From contig NC_081807.1 of NCBI RefSeq assembly GCF_030704535.1, forward strand, positions 2,769,001 through 2,833,000: 64,000 nt of DNA, read 5' to 3'. Numbering within the stretch: the first letter of the stretch is position 1; every line of letters starts with the position of its first letter. Position numbers and translations under genes: made by a program. This document shows positions 22,415 through 33,743 of this stretch, one piece after another. The DNA is from Vitis vinifera (taxonomy: Eukaryota; Streptophyta; Magnoliopsida; Vitales; Vitaceae). Below the pieces are notes generated by a model. The model had not been told where the DNA came from. It ran no database searches and worked only from the letters and a program-made list of their open reading frames with translations.

Positions 22415-25400
22415 GTTTTTTTAAATAAATATTTAAAATAGTTAAGGATATTTATGTGAAAATTAAGTTATTTTTTAAATAAAAATATGAAAAATGTTAA
22501 ATTCATAAATATGAGAGGTTATTTCAACTTTTTTAACCTATTCATTCAAATATAAAATGTAAATTTCGAATCAATATATACTTAGATTTTACTGTGGGGT
22601 TATCACAATGTTTGCACTATTAAAAAACAATTATAAAAAATTTATACGCAACAAAATAGTTTTTGAAAATTAATGTTTTTAGACTAATATATATTTTATA
22701 TTTTTAAATATAAAATAATGTTTATATATAACATATTATTTATTTTTAACTATTTTTCATATTTGTGAAATTATATTTTAAAATAATATTTAAAACATAA
22801 CTAAAAATAACTAAAAAATCATTTTATTCGAAGACATCATATTATTTAAAAATTATTTTTGAAAACAATTATCAAATATAATCTTAATTTTTTAAAACAC
22901 TCCTAAAAATAACTATCACTTATTTTTAAGAAAAATAGTTTATACAAAAATTTAAATATAAGAAATAGTTTTCTACTTAAATATAAAAATTTAAATTTAA
23001 TATAAAAATACTTAATTTATTCTTTATAATTATATTTGAAGGTATCTCTTTTTTTTTTTTAGGAAGTTTATCATGTTCACCATAAAAAATAAAAATAAAA
23101 TATGGTAAAAATTAGGTTAATAGATGAAGTTATAAACAATGAGATAAAAATATGAAACAATGGAACTTGATTGTGTATATGATATATTTGAATGGTCTTG
23201 TTTTTTTAGTAGACGTCGACCGATAAAAATATCAATAATGAAAAATAAGATCGAAGTATAAAAAGGTAAGACTAAGATATAAACTAATGAAATATACACC
23301 ACATATCGTGATGGATAGATGATTTAATATCGAGAATCATGACTTTTGTATGGGAAATTAAATTCAAATCGGGCATAAATGGCTTCTTTTTGGGTGTGAA
23401 ATTCAAGAAGTATTCAATTTCTAATAACTTTTCCACCGGTAAGTTTTAATATGGGTACCTTCATCCAACTTTACTCTCCCCAATAACTTTCTGCACCCTT
23501 TACGTACCCCATATGAATTTCATAACTTGGTGGTTCATTTCATGTCATGACCTCTCATTAGTCATTACATTGGAAATGAAATCAAAATTAGGCATGAAAA
23601 ATGATGTACAGGGGGCACTAAAAGACAAGAAGAAATATCTCAATGTAGCTGTCCCAGGGTATGGGGGTCCTTCCGTGACAAGGCCTTATCATTATGTTGC
23701 CCCCAGTGGGTGGGGAGGGGAATTGAGCCTCAAATTTTGATGTCTGCTCTGTTTGTTTGGTGAGAAATAAAGTCGTGAACAAGAAAACCTTTCCTTCTTT
23801 GTATTCAAAGTGGCTATCAAATAAGCAAGTATTCAACCACTGGTTTTGTTGTGTGTACTTTGTCAATTTTTGGATAAAAATGTTCCAAATTTGTTGAAAG
23901 ATTAACCAATTAAGCGATCAAATAGGAATCGGATCGAACCCTAATAATCAAATTCGAATTAAACGAGATTAAGATGTTAAAAAAAACCGATACCAATTAA
24001 TCAAAAACCATGTAGAAGTGAAGGGGAGAAGGAAAATGATGGGGGGAGATGTCATTTTCTTTGCAAAAGATGCATGGTGGCATCACCTCATAGATTGCAT
24101 GTGGCTCTCAACTCTTAAGATTGTGACACTTCTCTTGGTATGGAGGAGTCCTGTCCTGCCCATGGATTTTTTCCCCTTCATCCCCACATATGATGCATAC
24201 ATTCTAAGTGCCGACAAAGTAAATTTTAGGGTCATATTAGCACTTTAATATTATATTTTTTTAAAAATAATTATATAAATTATGACAGTTCATATCAAAT
24301 AAAGGGAAAAATTTTGATGCTATATAAGTATGTACTCCTTATAATTTTATAAATGCGTTTTAAAACCATAAAGACCTTTTTGAATTCAAAACGCACAATT
24401 AAAAATAGATTCTTATAAAAATATTTATATTATAATTGTATTCGACTATACCCCTATACCAAAATTCGGCTCATACAACGTACCATTTTCCCACATCAAA
24501 AGATATTTTCTAGAAGCCAACCTGCAACTTGGACAACTGTTGTGCATTTTTCAAACAGAGAGAGAGAGAGAGAGAGAGAGGCGCTCTGATTCATGGCTCC
24601 TGCATCATAGGGTTTTGGTATGCGCCCCCATGTTCATTTTCAACCAGCAAGACTCCAACCAAGCAAAATTATAAGATTTTTTCCCAAAGTCCCAACTGCC
24701 CATTTCTCTCATTTGAGTGTGGCCATGGGCCACCGCCTAAAGATGTGGGAGGCTCATAATTAATCATGTGTGTGTACTTTTGTGGGGTCCTGCCCTTAGC
24801 TGTGTGTCACAAATGTCCCATTAAAGTAGGGTGCCCGCTCAAGTCCTCTGCTCTACACCACCACCACCCACCAACCAAAAGGTCAAAGAATTTCTATCTT
24901 CAACTTTTGGGTTAATTCATCATTTTAAGCTAAATATATTTAATTATTATTAATTTAATTTTTTTTCAATTTTAAATTTTAAATTAATAATGATATTCAT
25001 ATTTAATTTTCAAGAAATTAATCAGTGGGGTTTCTATTTTGAGCAATCTTTTGTGTCAAGTTCGATTGAATAATACCAAGATTAGGTTTTAATTAATTAT
25101 AGTATCTAGAATTAATGATAAGAAAATGGGTTATGCTTCACTTTTTTGGAGTCACGTATAGTGATATGTTATTTGTTTATTTGTGAGCTTTGGATTTTAG
25201 TCTTGTCAGTTGTCTAGTCTTTGTCTTGTACTTGAAAATTCAAATATTAATTATTGATCAAGAATTTTTTAAGGATATGTTTGGCATTTTTTTTAAAGGG
25301 TTCTAATAAATTATTAAAAAAGCATTTATTAATTATTTTAGAAAATAAAATGTAATTTATAAATTAAGATATGAAAATATCTCTAAAATATCAGCTCGTT

Positions 25401-25786
25401 TTGAACCTAAAAGGTCCTCATGATTTTTTCCCAACTGTATATATTGTCTAACTTTCTCTCTATTCGATGAGGGTATCAAATAAACCCCTCATCGAATTCT
25501 AAGATCAGTTCTGATATCATTTATAATAACTCTCATCGGATTCAGAGATCAGTTCTAATATCATTTATAATAACCCGCATCCAATTATACATATTGTCTG
25601 TTTTGGATATAAAATGCCATAATGATTTTAAAACACATCTACTTAATAAAAAGGGTCTTTGAATACTTTACCTAAAACTTTGTCCCCTAAAGGATATCAC
25701 AAAATAAATTTCAATCATTCCATTTTGCAATCCATACAAAGTGAAAACAAGAGGAGATCAAGTGGTGATTCAAGAAATTAAAATTT
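22415..25786 (+). repeat. 3.4-kb tandem duplication, copy 2
   Basis: Partner of 18774-22177. Landmarks: 23395-23760 matches 19780-20160; 24018-24248 matches 20416-20646; 24529-24900 matches 20939-21300 with a longer GA microsatellite (about 24556-24580); the right end caagaaattaaaattt matches in both. It stops about 110 bp from the 3' end of the EXORDIUM-like gene. No gene is recognised within it. Confidence 0.88.
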
Positions 25787-25894
25787 CATAAAAAAATATA
25801 TATAATATTACCCACATTTTATACATCTATGAGACTAAAGCTAATAAAAATATTACTCGAAAAAAACAAAAACAATAATAAAAACAAAAATTGA

Positions 25895-26929
25895 TTAGTC
25901 CAAGGCATTTGGACCAGCACAGGCTTTGAGGGCGGGACTCCATATCCACTGTACCAAGAACTTTCTCTTTCTCCTTCCATTCAAATTAAATGTTCTTCCC
26001 TCTCTGTCCCTCATCACTTGACCGATATACCCTCCTCCACCACCTGTTCCGTACAGCCCCTCACACAGATCGCCGATCTCCGTCGGGGCCGTGGGGTCTT
26101 CTCCGGCGTACCACGCGTTCACCAGCGGGTTCGATGACAGCTCCGCCAGCTCGTGTCCGATCACGCTGATCATGCCGTCGACGCCAACGTCCCTGTTCGG
26201 CGGGGACAGGGCGGACGGGCCGCCTCCTGTCATGTACGCCGGCACGGCGAAGGGGTACGCGCAAACATCGGGGCACTGCTTCCCGGAGTTCCCCACCCAG
26301 GCGTACGGGAGCGTGTAGCCGACCATCGACGGGAAGGTGAAGTAGTGGAAGCCGCAGACGGCGCGGCAGAAATCCTGCACGGCGACGTCCTCGGAGGTCA
26401 GAATCAGGTAGATTCCGTTCTTGTGGTCCACCGGGAACGGCGCGGCGCGGACCGCGCTAGCAATCACCTGCTGGATCGAGAGGCGCGTGAGCTGCGCGCC
26501 GTGTGAGTACCTCTGATCCGCGTACTCGCCGGCGATCAGCACCGATCTCGACACGTTGGCGCCGGTCTGGTCAGTGTACAGAGACACCGTGCGCCACCAC
26601 TCCGCGACGGAGGGGGAGGCGGCAGCTCGGTGCGACGCAGAGATCGACAAGAGAAAATCTTTAATCAAAAGCTTCTGCGGCTGCGCCCACTTGCCGTACC
26701 AGATTATATATATATTGATCGGAGATGACAGCACCGGACCCATATGATACCGGAGACGCACCAAGTCCGACGAACCCTCAAACTTCTTGGAAGAAGTGAG
26801 AGCCCTCGGCGGAAGCTTTGGGTTATACACCTCCGGCTGGAAATCATTAGTTTCCACGGCAGCACCGGAGTAAGGAAGAGGAAGGCTTGCACTTACTAGA
26901 AAGAAACATATGAAAATGAACAATGCCAT
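25895..26929 (-). CDS. EXL: EXORDIUM-like (Phi-1 family) secreted protein
   Basis: An intronless 344-residue protein of the EXORDIUM/Phi-1 family (PF04674). It has an N-terminal signal peptide (MALFIFICFFLVSASLPL), then the typical core: YHMGPVLSSPINIYIIWYGKW, FLLSISAS, WWRTVSLYTDQTGANVS, GIYLILTSEDVAVQDFC, CGFHYF, YAWVGNSGKQCPDVCAYPF and the C-terminal GHELAELSSNPLVNAWY. Family members are apoplastic and affect cell expansion and growth under carbon starvation or brassinosteroid control. The start at 26929 was preferred to an in-frame ATG 50 codons upstream (27079), because a TATA box and leader lie between the two and a signal peptide follows directly. The coding part is far more GC-rich than its surroundings. 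HELAE resembles half of an HExxH zincin motif, but the second His is absent. Confidence 0.93.
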   Translation of the reverse strand: MALFIFICFFLVSASLPLPYSGAAVETNDFQPEVYNPKLPPRALTSSKKFEGSSDLVRLRYHMGPVLSSPINIYIIWYGKWAQPQKLLIKDFLLSISASHRAAASPSVAEWWRTVSLYTDQTGANVSRSVLIAGEYADQRYSHGAQLTRLSIQQVIASAVRAAPFPVDHKNGIYLILTSEDVAVQDFCRAVCGFHYFTFPSMVGYTLPYAWVGNSGKQCPDVCAYPFAVPAYMTGGGPSALSPPNRDVGVDGMISVIGHELAELSSNPLVNAWYAGEDPTAPTEIGDLCEGLYGTGGGGGYIGQVMRDREGRTFNLNGRRKRKFLVQWIWSPALKACAGPNALD

Positions 26930-26983
26930 TGCTGCAACTGCAAGGACTAAGGAGTGATGTGGTGGAGAAGGGAAATGAAGTTG

Positions 26984-26992
26984 GTTATATAA
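26984..26992 (-). promoter_or_regulatory. TATA box of the EXORDIUM-like gene
   Basis: The minus strand reads cctttatataacc about 55-65 bp before the chosen ATG at 26929. The leader after it is pyrimidine-rich and free of ATG. This supports the shorter protein start. Confidence 0.6.
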
Positions 26993-27379
26993 AGGCAAAG
27001 GCAGAGAGGAGTGTGGGAGGGAAATGGGCTGGAGACAGCTGCCAGAGAGTGGGCACTCATTTTTTTCCTTTCCCCCCACTCTGATAACTGGGGGAATCCA
27101 CTTTAGTGAAACTGTTTAATTTACTGGAATAGCCCTTACCCTTTTTTTTGCTTTCCCTGGTTGCTACCTCCTCTTTTTTTCTGAACTGTTGGTTCACACT
27201 CAGCTTTTACTATTCTAAATTCTCATTCATTAATAATCAACTTATTAATTTGGGATTAGGAAAATCTAAGGTGCCTATGCTCACCCCCCAATTCCCAATC
27301 TTCAATTGAAAATATAAATTGATATAATTAAGATACAATGAATGAGACCCGGGTATAAATAATGATATATATATTATAT

Positions 27380-27765
27380 GTATTTTTTTAATCTTATAGA
27401 CGCGTTTTAAAACCGTGAAGACTTTTTAAACCTAAAATGGATAATATCTACATGGTTAGAAGCGAATCATTACAATAGGATTTATAATTGAGAGTGTTAA
27501 ATTAAACCCTGAGATAAATGAGTCGAACATATTTTTATATATATTTTTATTTAGTAAAAATAATAATACGTATATTGTATACGTGTAAGTTTTTTTTAAC
27601 CTTATAGACGCGTTTTAAAGTCATGAGAGCTTTTTAGACTTAAAACTAATAATATCTATATGGTTATAAACGAGTCATTATAATAGGATTCATGATTGAG
27701 AGTATTGGGTTAAACCCTGAGATAAATGAGTCGAACATATTTTTATTTAGTAAAAATGCGTAAAA
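27380..27765 (+). repeat. Direct repeat of ~200 bp, possibly LTR-derived
   Basis: Two adjacent copies (about 27395-27545 and 27600-27755) share cttatagacgcgttttaaa, aataatatctayatggtt, gattgagagt and ccctgagataaatgagtcgaacata. A related piece, gcgttttaaaaccgtaaaga, occurs in both copies of the 3.4-kb duplication. The cgttttaaaaccgtgag type of sequence resembles the 3' part of some plant LTRs, but no primer-binding site follows, so the class is uncertain. Confidence 0.5.
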
Positions 27766-28144
27766 ATATCAAAAGCATAATTTTTATATGAAAAGTAGAA
27801 TAATTATTATACGAAAAATGAATTACTTCTACCCCATTTATTTTCATGCTCCAAATATACGCAACAAGTTTTAAAGAAAGTGAATAAAACACGTATTGGC
27901 AAGAATCCTTTGAGCATAAAGCGGCTAAATTGAAAAAAAAAAAAGCACATTCAAAACGCGTCTCGCTTTTGCATGATTATTATGACAATATTCTTGCGAA
28001 GTCATCAGGCAATCATCCTAAGAAAACCAATTAATTAAATTTCAAAACATCTTAATCATCCTCTCAGATAACCCCACTTATTTTATTTGATAGAATTTTG
28101 CCTTTCCTTCCCGTCACTCTTTTCATCTATTATTATATTTGTAA

Positions 28145-28536
28145 GGGTATTTAATAAAACTTAATATTTATTAATCAATAACTTAAATTGATTTTAAATT
28201 AAATTATATTAAAGTCGTTGATTTAAAACTTATTATTTAATTCTTACTCTAAATATTAAAGTCGTTTAATAAATTTATAATTACGGTAAAGAAGGTTGAG
28301 TAATAATAGAGGTCATGGAATAACAAAAAAGACACCGAAAATAACTAAAGTAAATGAGATAAAAATGTAAAATAAATATATTAGTTGAAAAATAAATTAA
28401 TAATTTGTTTTAGTTATTACTTAAAATTATTTTTGATTTTAAGTTATATTTATTTATCAAACATACTTAATTTAGTTAATAACTTTAATTAAGTTATTAG
28501 GTCATTTAAGTTATTAATTTGGTTTACCAAACACCC
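28145..28536. mobile_element. Possible hAT-type MITE
   Basis: The ends gggtatttaataaaactt and (reverse complement of the right end) gggtgtttggtaaacc form an imperfect inverted repeat around AT-rich DNA without an ORF. No exact target duplication was seen, so the class is a guess from the end sequence. Confidence 0.4.
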
Positions 28537-30240
28537 AGATTTCAACCTGAAATTATAAGATAAATTGAGGTAATTAAAGTGGCCAAAAATTAAATCTTAA
28601 TCAATAGACTTTTGAGAAAAAAAAATTCAAAATTTTCTTTTGTTTAAAATATGTTTGACAATGCTTTGAAAAAATTTTCAAATATAAAAAAGACTTTTGA
28701 ACAAAAACATTAATATTAGAAAGTGTTTTTAATAAATTAAAAAATATTTAATAAATTATTTTTTGAAAAATGTACAAAGAGAAAACATTTCAATTAAAAG
28801 TAGTTCAGATGAAAATTACTACCCAAACGCACTCTTAATTAATATGCGTTTTTTGTTTAATCAATAAAAAATGAATATGAAAAAATAGTTTTAAAAAACT
28901 ACTTTTTTAATAAAACTTTTATGATAGTCATTTTACATATATAATGTTATAAATTTAGTAATTTTATTGGCTAAATAAAAATGATTATCATTAAAGTTCT
29001 CTTAGTATATCACCTTTTTATTGGTGGCGTTTTAAATAAAAATAAAATTTTAAAAATGTTTTAATAATGTATTTTACAATAATTTAAAAAAATCACCTAT
29101 TAAGTGATTTTTCAATAATCATTTCAAGCAACCCTTTATATTTCTAAAAATCATATTTAAATTTTTATGAAACACTTAGATATTGTTTTTTTTTTTTTTT
29201 TTTTGAATAGAAAACAATCAAAATATTTGACTTTTTTAGTTAAAAATAACCTATTGATATTAACCAATATAATTAAACTAAACTTATTGATAATAAGTTC
29301 ATTTTAGTTATATTGGTCGATATCACTAAATTATTCTTCAATAAAAAAACAAACATCACCTTAATTTCTAAAAAACGCTTTCCTATATTAGTAAGTACAT
29401 CTAGTGCTTTTAAAATAAATTGGATAAATTTGTCTTAAAATAATAAATAGGTGACAAAAGTTGGCCAAATTTCTCAAATTTAACAAAAGAAAAACAACTT
29501 TCATGACTTAAATTCAAGTTAGGTCATTAAAAAAGGATACCAAATTTTAACCAAAATGTAAATTTTGATGAATGTGGCCCATATGGGACCTATCCATTAT
29601 TGGTTCTCTGTTGGCAACCCAAACCATAGTATGGAATTTTGTAGGGACTTGTTGAACCTCACCCTAACTAGAATGATTCCTAAAACCCTACTTTTATATC
29701 GTGCCATGAGTGATCATATCAAAGTCCCTCTAAATTCTTTAAATTCATGGTTTTTTATTTATATTTTTAAAAAATGTTTTTAATATCTATCATTGAAGGT
29801 TTTTTTTGAAATTATTTTTAATTTTTTTATGATAATAAGCATAAAATGATATTAAAAAAATATACATAAATTACAAGTAAGACTGTATTTTCGAATAACG
29901 ATATAGAAAATAAAATCAAAAGATAAAAGATACAATAAAAATACTTACGTAAAATGAAGTTTTTTTTATCAACATATGAAAATGTGACTAAAAATGAAAA
30001 TATTATTTTAAACTCGATTTTTTATTATCAACCATGCAATTTTTTTATTTATTTTTCATTTATGTCTAGTGGACTAGGGTACTTTGCAGAGCATTTTCAA
30101 GTCCGTGTAGGATCATGGTCGTCCATTCGATTTGTTGACCAGATGTAGTCAGCATTTATTGCGGGTACTTGTCTATAATGCGGTGTACATCTCTATCCTA
30201 GACTGTCACGGTCATGTGTCCCCAGCTTCCTCACCAAAGG
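28537..30240. other. AT-rich intergenic DNA
   Basis: Long A/T runs, including about 18 T at 29186-29204, with only short open frames that resemble nothing known. It becomes GC-richer after about 30060 towards the promoter-like stretch. Confidence 0.55.
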
Positions 30241-30540
30241 CCAGATGCCCAAAGCGAATGACCTGGAAATTTAGCCACGTGGCAGATTAATTTAAATGAG
30301 ATGGAAACATAGCAAAACATCTGGCCACGTGGCGTGATAATGAGTGGAGAAGGACCATGTGGGTGCCCAGGTGTCAATTTGTCGTTTCACGAGATGGGAA
30401 ACAATGAAAGAGACGAAAAAAAACTGGAGTGAGCTGTCTGTCTCTTCCTTATTTTGTTACGTAGTGTCAATATCGTCTCGTTTATATATCGTAGCACTCG
30501 GGATATTTTCACCCGCGGGTGACTCATAGCATGACACTTC
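30241..30540 (+). promoter_or_regulatory. Orphan promoter-like stretch with paired G-boxes and a TATA box
   Basis: Two identical 10-bp palindromes gccacgtggc lie at 30274-30283 and 30324-30333, exactly 50 bp apart. A TATA-like tttatatatc at 30481-30490 is about 150 bp further on. This arrangement resembles an ABA- or light-responsive plant promoter pointing right. No protein gene follows within the next kilobase. Confidence 0.4.
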
Positions 30541-30879
30541 AGCTGATCTGCTTACGTGGAATTTAGATAAAATTAGAGGGCCCAGCATGTATCATTTTTA
30601 ACAAATAAATATAATTTAATTTTTTTTATATTATTAGTATTTATTTTTTACTGAAAATAATTTATTTATAATTATAAAACTATTTTTTAATAAAACTCAA
30701 ATTAAATTTAATTAATATTATATAAATCAAATTATAAATTTTAAAATTAGAATAAAAATTTAATTTTAAAAATATGGCCTTATTAATCACTTTTATTTTC
30801 AGAAAATATGTAAAAAAAAATTATCTATATATATATTATTATTATTTTTTCCTTCTTCCGAAGGTTCCTTCATCCATTT

Positions 30880-31050
30880 CCAACCAAAAGTGGGTTTTGA
30901 TTGGGCCCACTATTTGTTCTCATATGGCCGTACAACACAAACTGGCGATGCAGAGAAAATTGGTCCCACAGCAGGCCCATCAATTTCACGCAGACTTAAA
31001 GCCCATGTAATGGGCCCAGATAAATGTAGCCTTGGCCATGAAGGGGAACT
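30880..31050. promoter_or_regulatory. Cluster of site II (GGGCCCA/GGCCCA) motifs
   Basis: Within about 120 bp there are ttgggcccac (near 30900), caggcccatc (near 30975), aagcccatg (near 31000) and atgggcccag (near 31012). Such clusters bind TCP factors in plant promoters. No gene is adjacent, and the short open frames across the cluster are not recognisable. Confidence 0.35.
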
Positions 31051-31782
31051 TTTGTTCCCAAGTACAACTATTGGTACATTTATCATTTGTGTAATTACTA
31101 ATTAAGTTCCCTAATTCAATAGCAATATTCAACAAACCAAAATTTTTATACTCGAATTATAAATACGAGAATTACTAGTATCTTATCCAATGGGCACACA
31201 CACCTTAGACGGTTTTCTTTTTTTCGGATTTTCACCTGAGTTCAATAAATTGAAAAAATAAATATATGATGAGATTTGAACATACGATTTTCGATAAAAT
31301 GATATTAGTACCATATCGAATAACCAATTAGGATTTGGACTCATAATATATATGATGCTTTTCAATGAAAACGAGTTGATTTTTTTGTAAACATCCATCA
31401 CTCAATTTCATCCTTTTATGTCGGTTTAAGTTTTGAATCTGGATAGGGTCATTTCACTTTAACTTCATATTTACTACTATTTTGAACTTTTTTTGATGGG
31501 ATCTTGATAAGATTATACTTGTTTTTACTGCATTAAGTATTCATTAAACTATCACATTGAATAGACTAGGCTTTAAATTTTATTGATCAAGGTCAATAGG
31601 TGGTGGGATTTGAGTAGACTTGAGCTCCAAGAAAACTTTTATAGTGAAGATGAGATGGTTATTTTATAAAATGATTGAGAATATTTGTTAGGTTGGATTG
31701 AAGACTTTTAGCAATGTTGTACAAATTTGAAGAAGAAACCAACACTAGAGGCCAAAGCTTAATGTCACAACCTCCTTTTATA

Positions 31783-33073
31783 TTAGGATGTGTAGGGCCA
31801 ATTGGCTTGGGGTTTGGTATCTTGGTTCAAGGTATCAAGGTCAAATTTGAAGATTACAAGCCTATGGATGAGGACGACTAGGCCCATGTTTGTTGGGTTC
31901 CAACTAAAAAATTGTATTGAGATCCTAATAAGTTTGAACTCAATGAAGGATGTGCGTTTAGGCTTAGCCTAAAGCACTTAGCTCATCTTAATTTTCGATC
32001 AAAGTCTAACCTAATATGAATAGCCTAATAACCCTATGATTGGGTTGGAATTGATTCTTTTTTCTTGTTTTTTTAAGTTTGAGTTTTGATAATAGAGTAG
32101 CATAAACCCGACCCATGGGTCAGACTTAGTCTTATTATTGGGAATTTGAATTTAGCCCAAACCTAGGCAGTCGCATAGGGGTTTAAAAACATATTGTTGT
32201 TATTTATGTGGTTAAGCTCTTTTCGACCATCATAAAGTATAATACATTGCAATCGAATAAACAAACTTATTTAAAGTACGTTTGATAGTGATTTTATAAA
32301 TTGTTTTTAGTATTTTTAATACTTAAAAAATAAAAAATTTCAAGTATTATAAATGTTATAAATACTTCTTAAAATCGCGATTAATTATTAAATGAACTCT
32401 TATTTGTTGATTATTTTTTAAAATAAAAATAATCTAGTCCAAAATTAAGATTTCAATAAGCCTAGACAAAAAGCTCAAGTTAAGTTGGGCCTATGGGTCG
32501 ACAATCACTCACTCGGGCCAAACCCAAACCAGGATAATTAAACCCCAATTTAATCCAATTCATTTATGTAAATATCTAATGAATCAATATAGTCATAGAT
32601 CATTAAAAAATAAAAAAGTTCCAAAAATAATTCCACTAAGATGTATAAAACTTGTTTTAGAGTCATAATGTTTGTCAATAAAAATAAATAAATAAATAAT
32701 ATCTATCTATAATCACTAAACACGATATTAGTAATTCAATTCAAACTCGACATTTAGGGTTGAGACTTCGAGAGGATGTGACTTATATTGCATTTTCTCC
32801 CACTTGTATGAGACTAATTATAAAATCCACCCATCTCGATTTCTTCAACCCCATCATTTTTTTATGGGTTTTGTGTATGATGAAGCACTAGTCCTTTTCA
32901 AACTACTAGGGAAGGGGAATTCAATGTGGATGAGTGGAGCTCAAGGCTCTCTAGAAATGCATGCAATTCAAGGGTTGGATTTACAATTGGGGATGAATCT
33001 AGATTTGGCTCAAATCCAAGAGAGCCCACAATGAAAATACCCATTTTCCCACTTTGGATATGAAGTTGGAATG
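31783..33073 (+). repeat. Direct repeat, copy 1 (~1.3 kb)
   Basis: Starts ttaggatgtgtagggccaat and ends near gatatgaagttggaatgg; colinear with 34469-35580. It is longer than copy 2 mainly because of an AT-rich insert around 32265-32420 with MITE-like character (acgtttgatagtgatttt...). It contains no gene. The pair could be a decayed LTR pair or a segmental duplication; no primer-binding site or TG...CA ends are evident. Confidence 0.7.
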
Positions 33074-33419
33074 GAATTCACAAGACATTTAGATAATAAA
33101 TTCAATTATTTCATTTTTGTTTTCACACTAATTTGAGAATAATCAATTGTTTGAATTGTCTTGGTGATAATTATCATTTTTTATTTTTGTTTGGAGAAGG
33201 GTTTCAAACTCAAGGCTTATCAACTACTTAGAAAAATATGATTGAACTAAAAGTGGTCTTATTGACCACCTTAACTTTTCTTTTCTTAAAAGTTAAGTTT
33301 CTTTTTATTAAATATTTTAATGTCTTTTCTCATACATAAATTTTAATGAAATTAAATTAAATTCATTTTGAAATTCACAATTAGTTAATGATTCATTGAT
33401 GGATTGAACCTACTACATT
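33074..33419. other. AT-rich DNA between repeat copy 1 and the TATA/mini-exon
   Basis: No ORF or motif recognised in this stretch. Confidence 0.5.
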
Positions 33420-33690
33420 TATAAATAGAGGAATTCTTTATCCTTCTCTACACTTTGACAATTTAGTAAAAACATTTCCATAACCATCAACAAGGAGTGC
33501 ATAAAAGGAAAAGTAGGAAAGGGAAAATCAAGAACAAAGGAGTTCAAGACGATTACTTGAAGAACTTCAAATCATATTGAAGCTAAAAGTATGGATCAAG
33601 GTATGATTTTTTTATTTTTTTATTTTATAGATCCTTTTAATTTCAATATTAAACATCAAATGAAATTATTTTTCTAGGTATCAAAGATAA
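33420..33690 (+). promoter_or_regulatory. TATA box, leader and apparent mini-exon/intron
   Basis: A canonical tataaatag at 33420-33428 is followed by an A-rich leader. An ATG at 33591 starts a three-codon stretch that runs into a good splice donor (atggatcaag/gtatga, 33600/33601). A matching acceptor, ttttctag, ends near 33677, giving an intron of about 77 bp. After the splice the frame closes within about a dozen codons, so any transcript here would probably be noncoding. Confidence 0.35.
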
Positions 33691-33743
33691 GGTTAATAAT
33701 TCGTGTGTTTAATTTTTAAAATTTGGATATGATCAAGGAAAAA

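Noticed and set aside
26091..26506. Plus-strand open frames opposite the EXORDIUM-like gene
   Set aside because: They are by-products of the GC-rich coding strand; no homology is recognisable.
26930..27079. Fifty extra N-terminal residues on the EXORDIUM-like protein
   Set aside because: A TATA box lies inside this stretch and the internal ATG is followed at once by a signal peptide.
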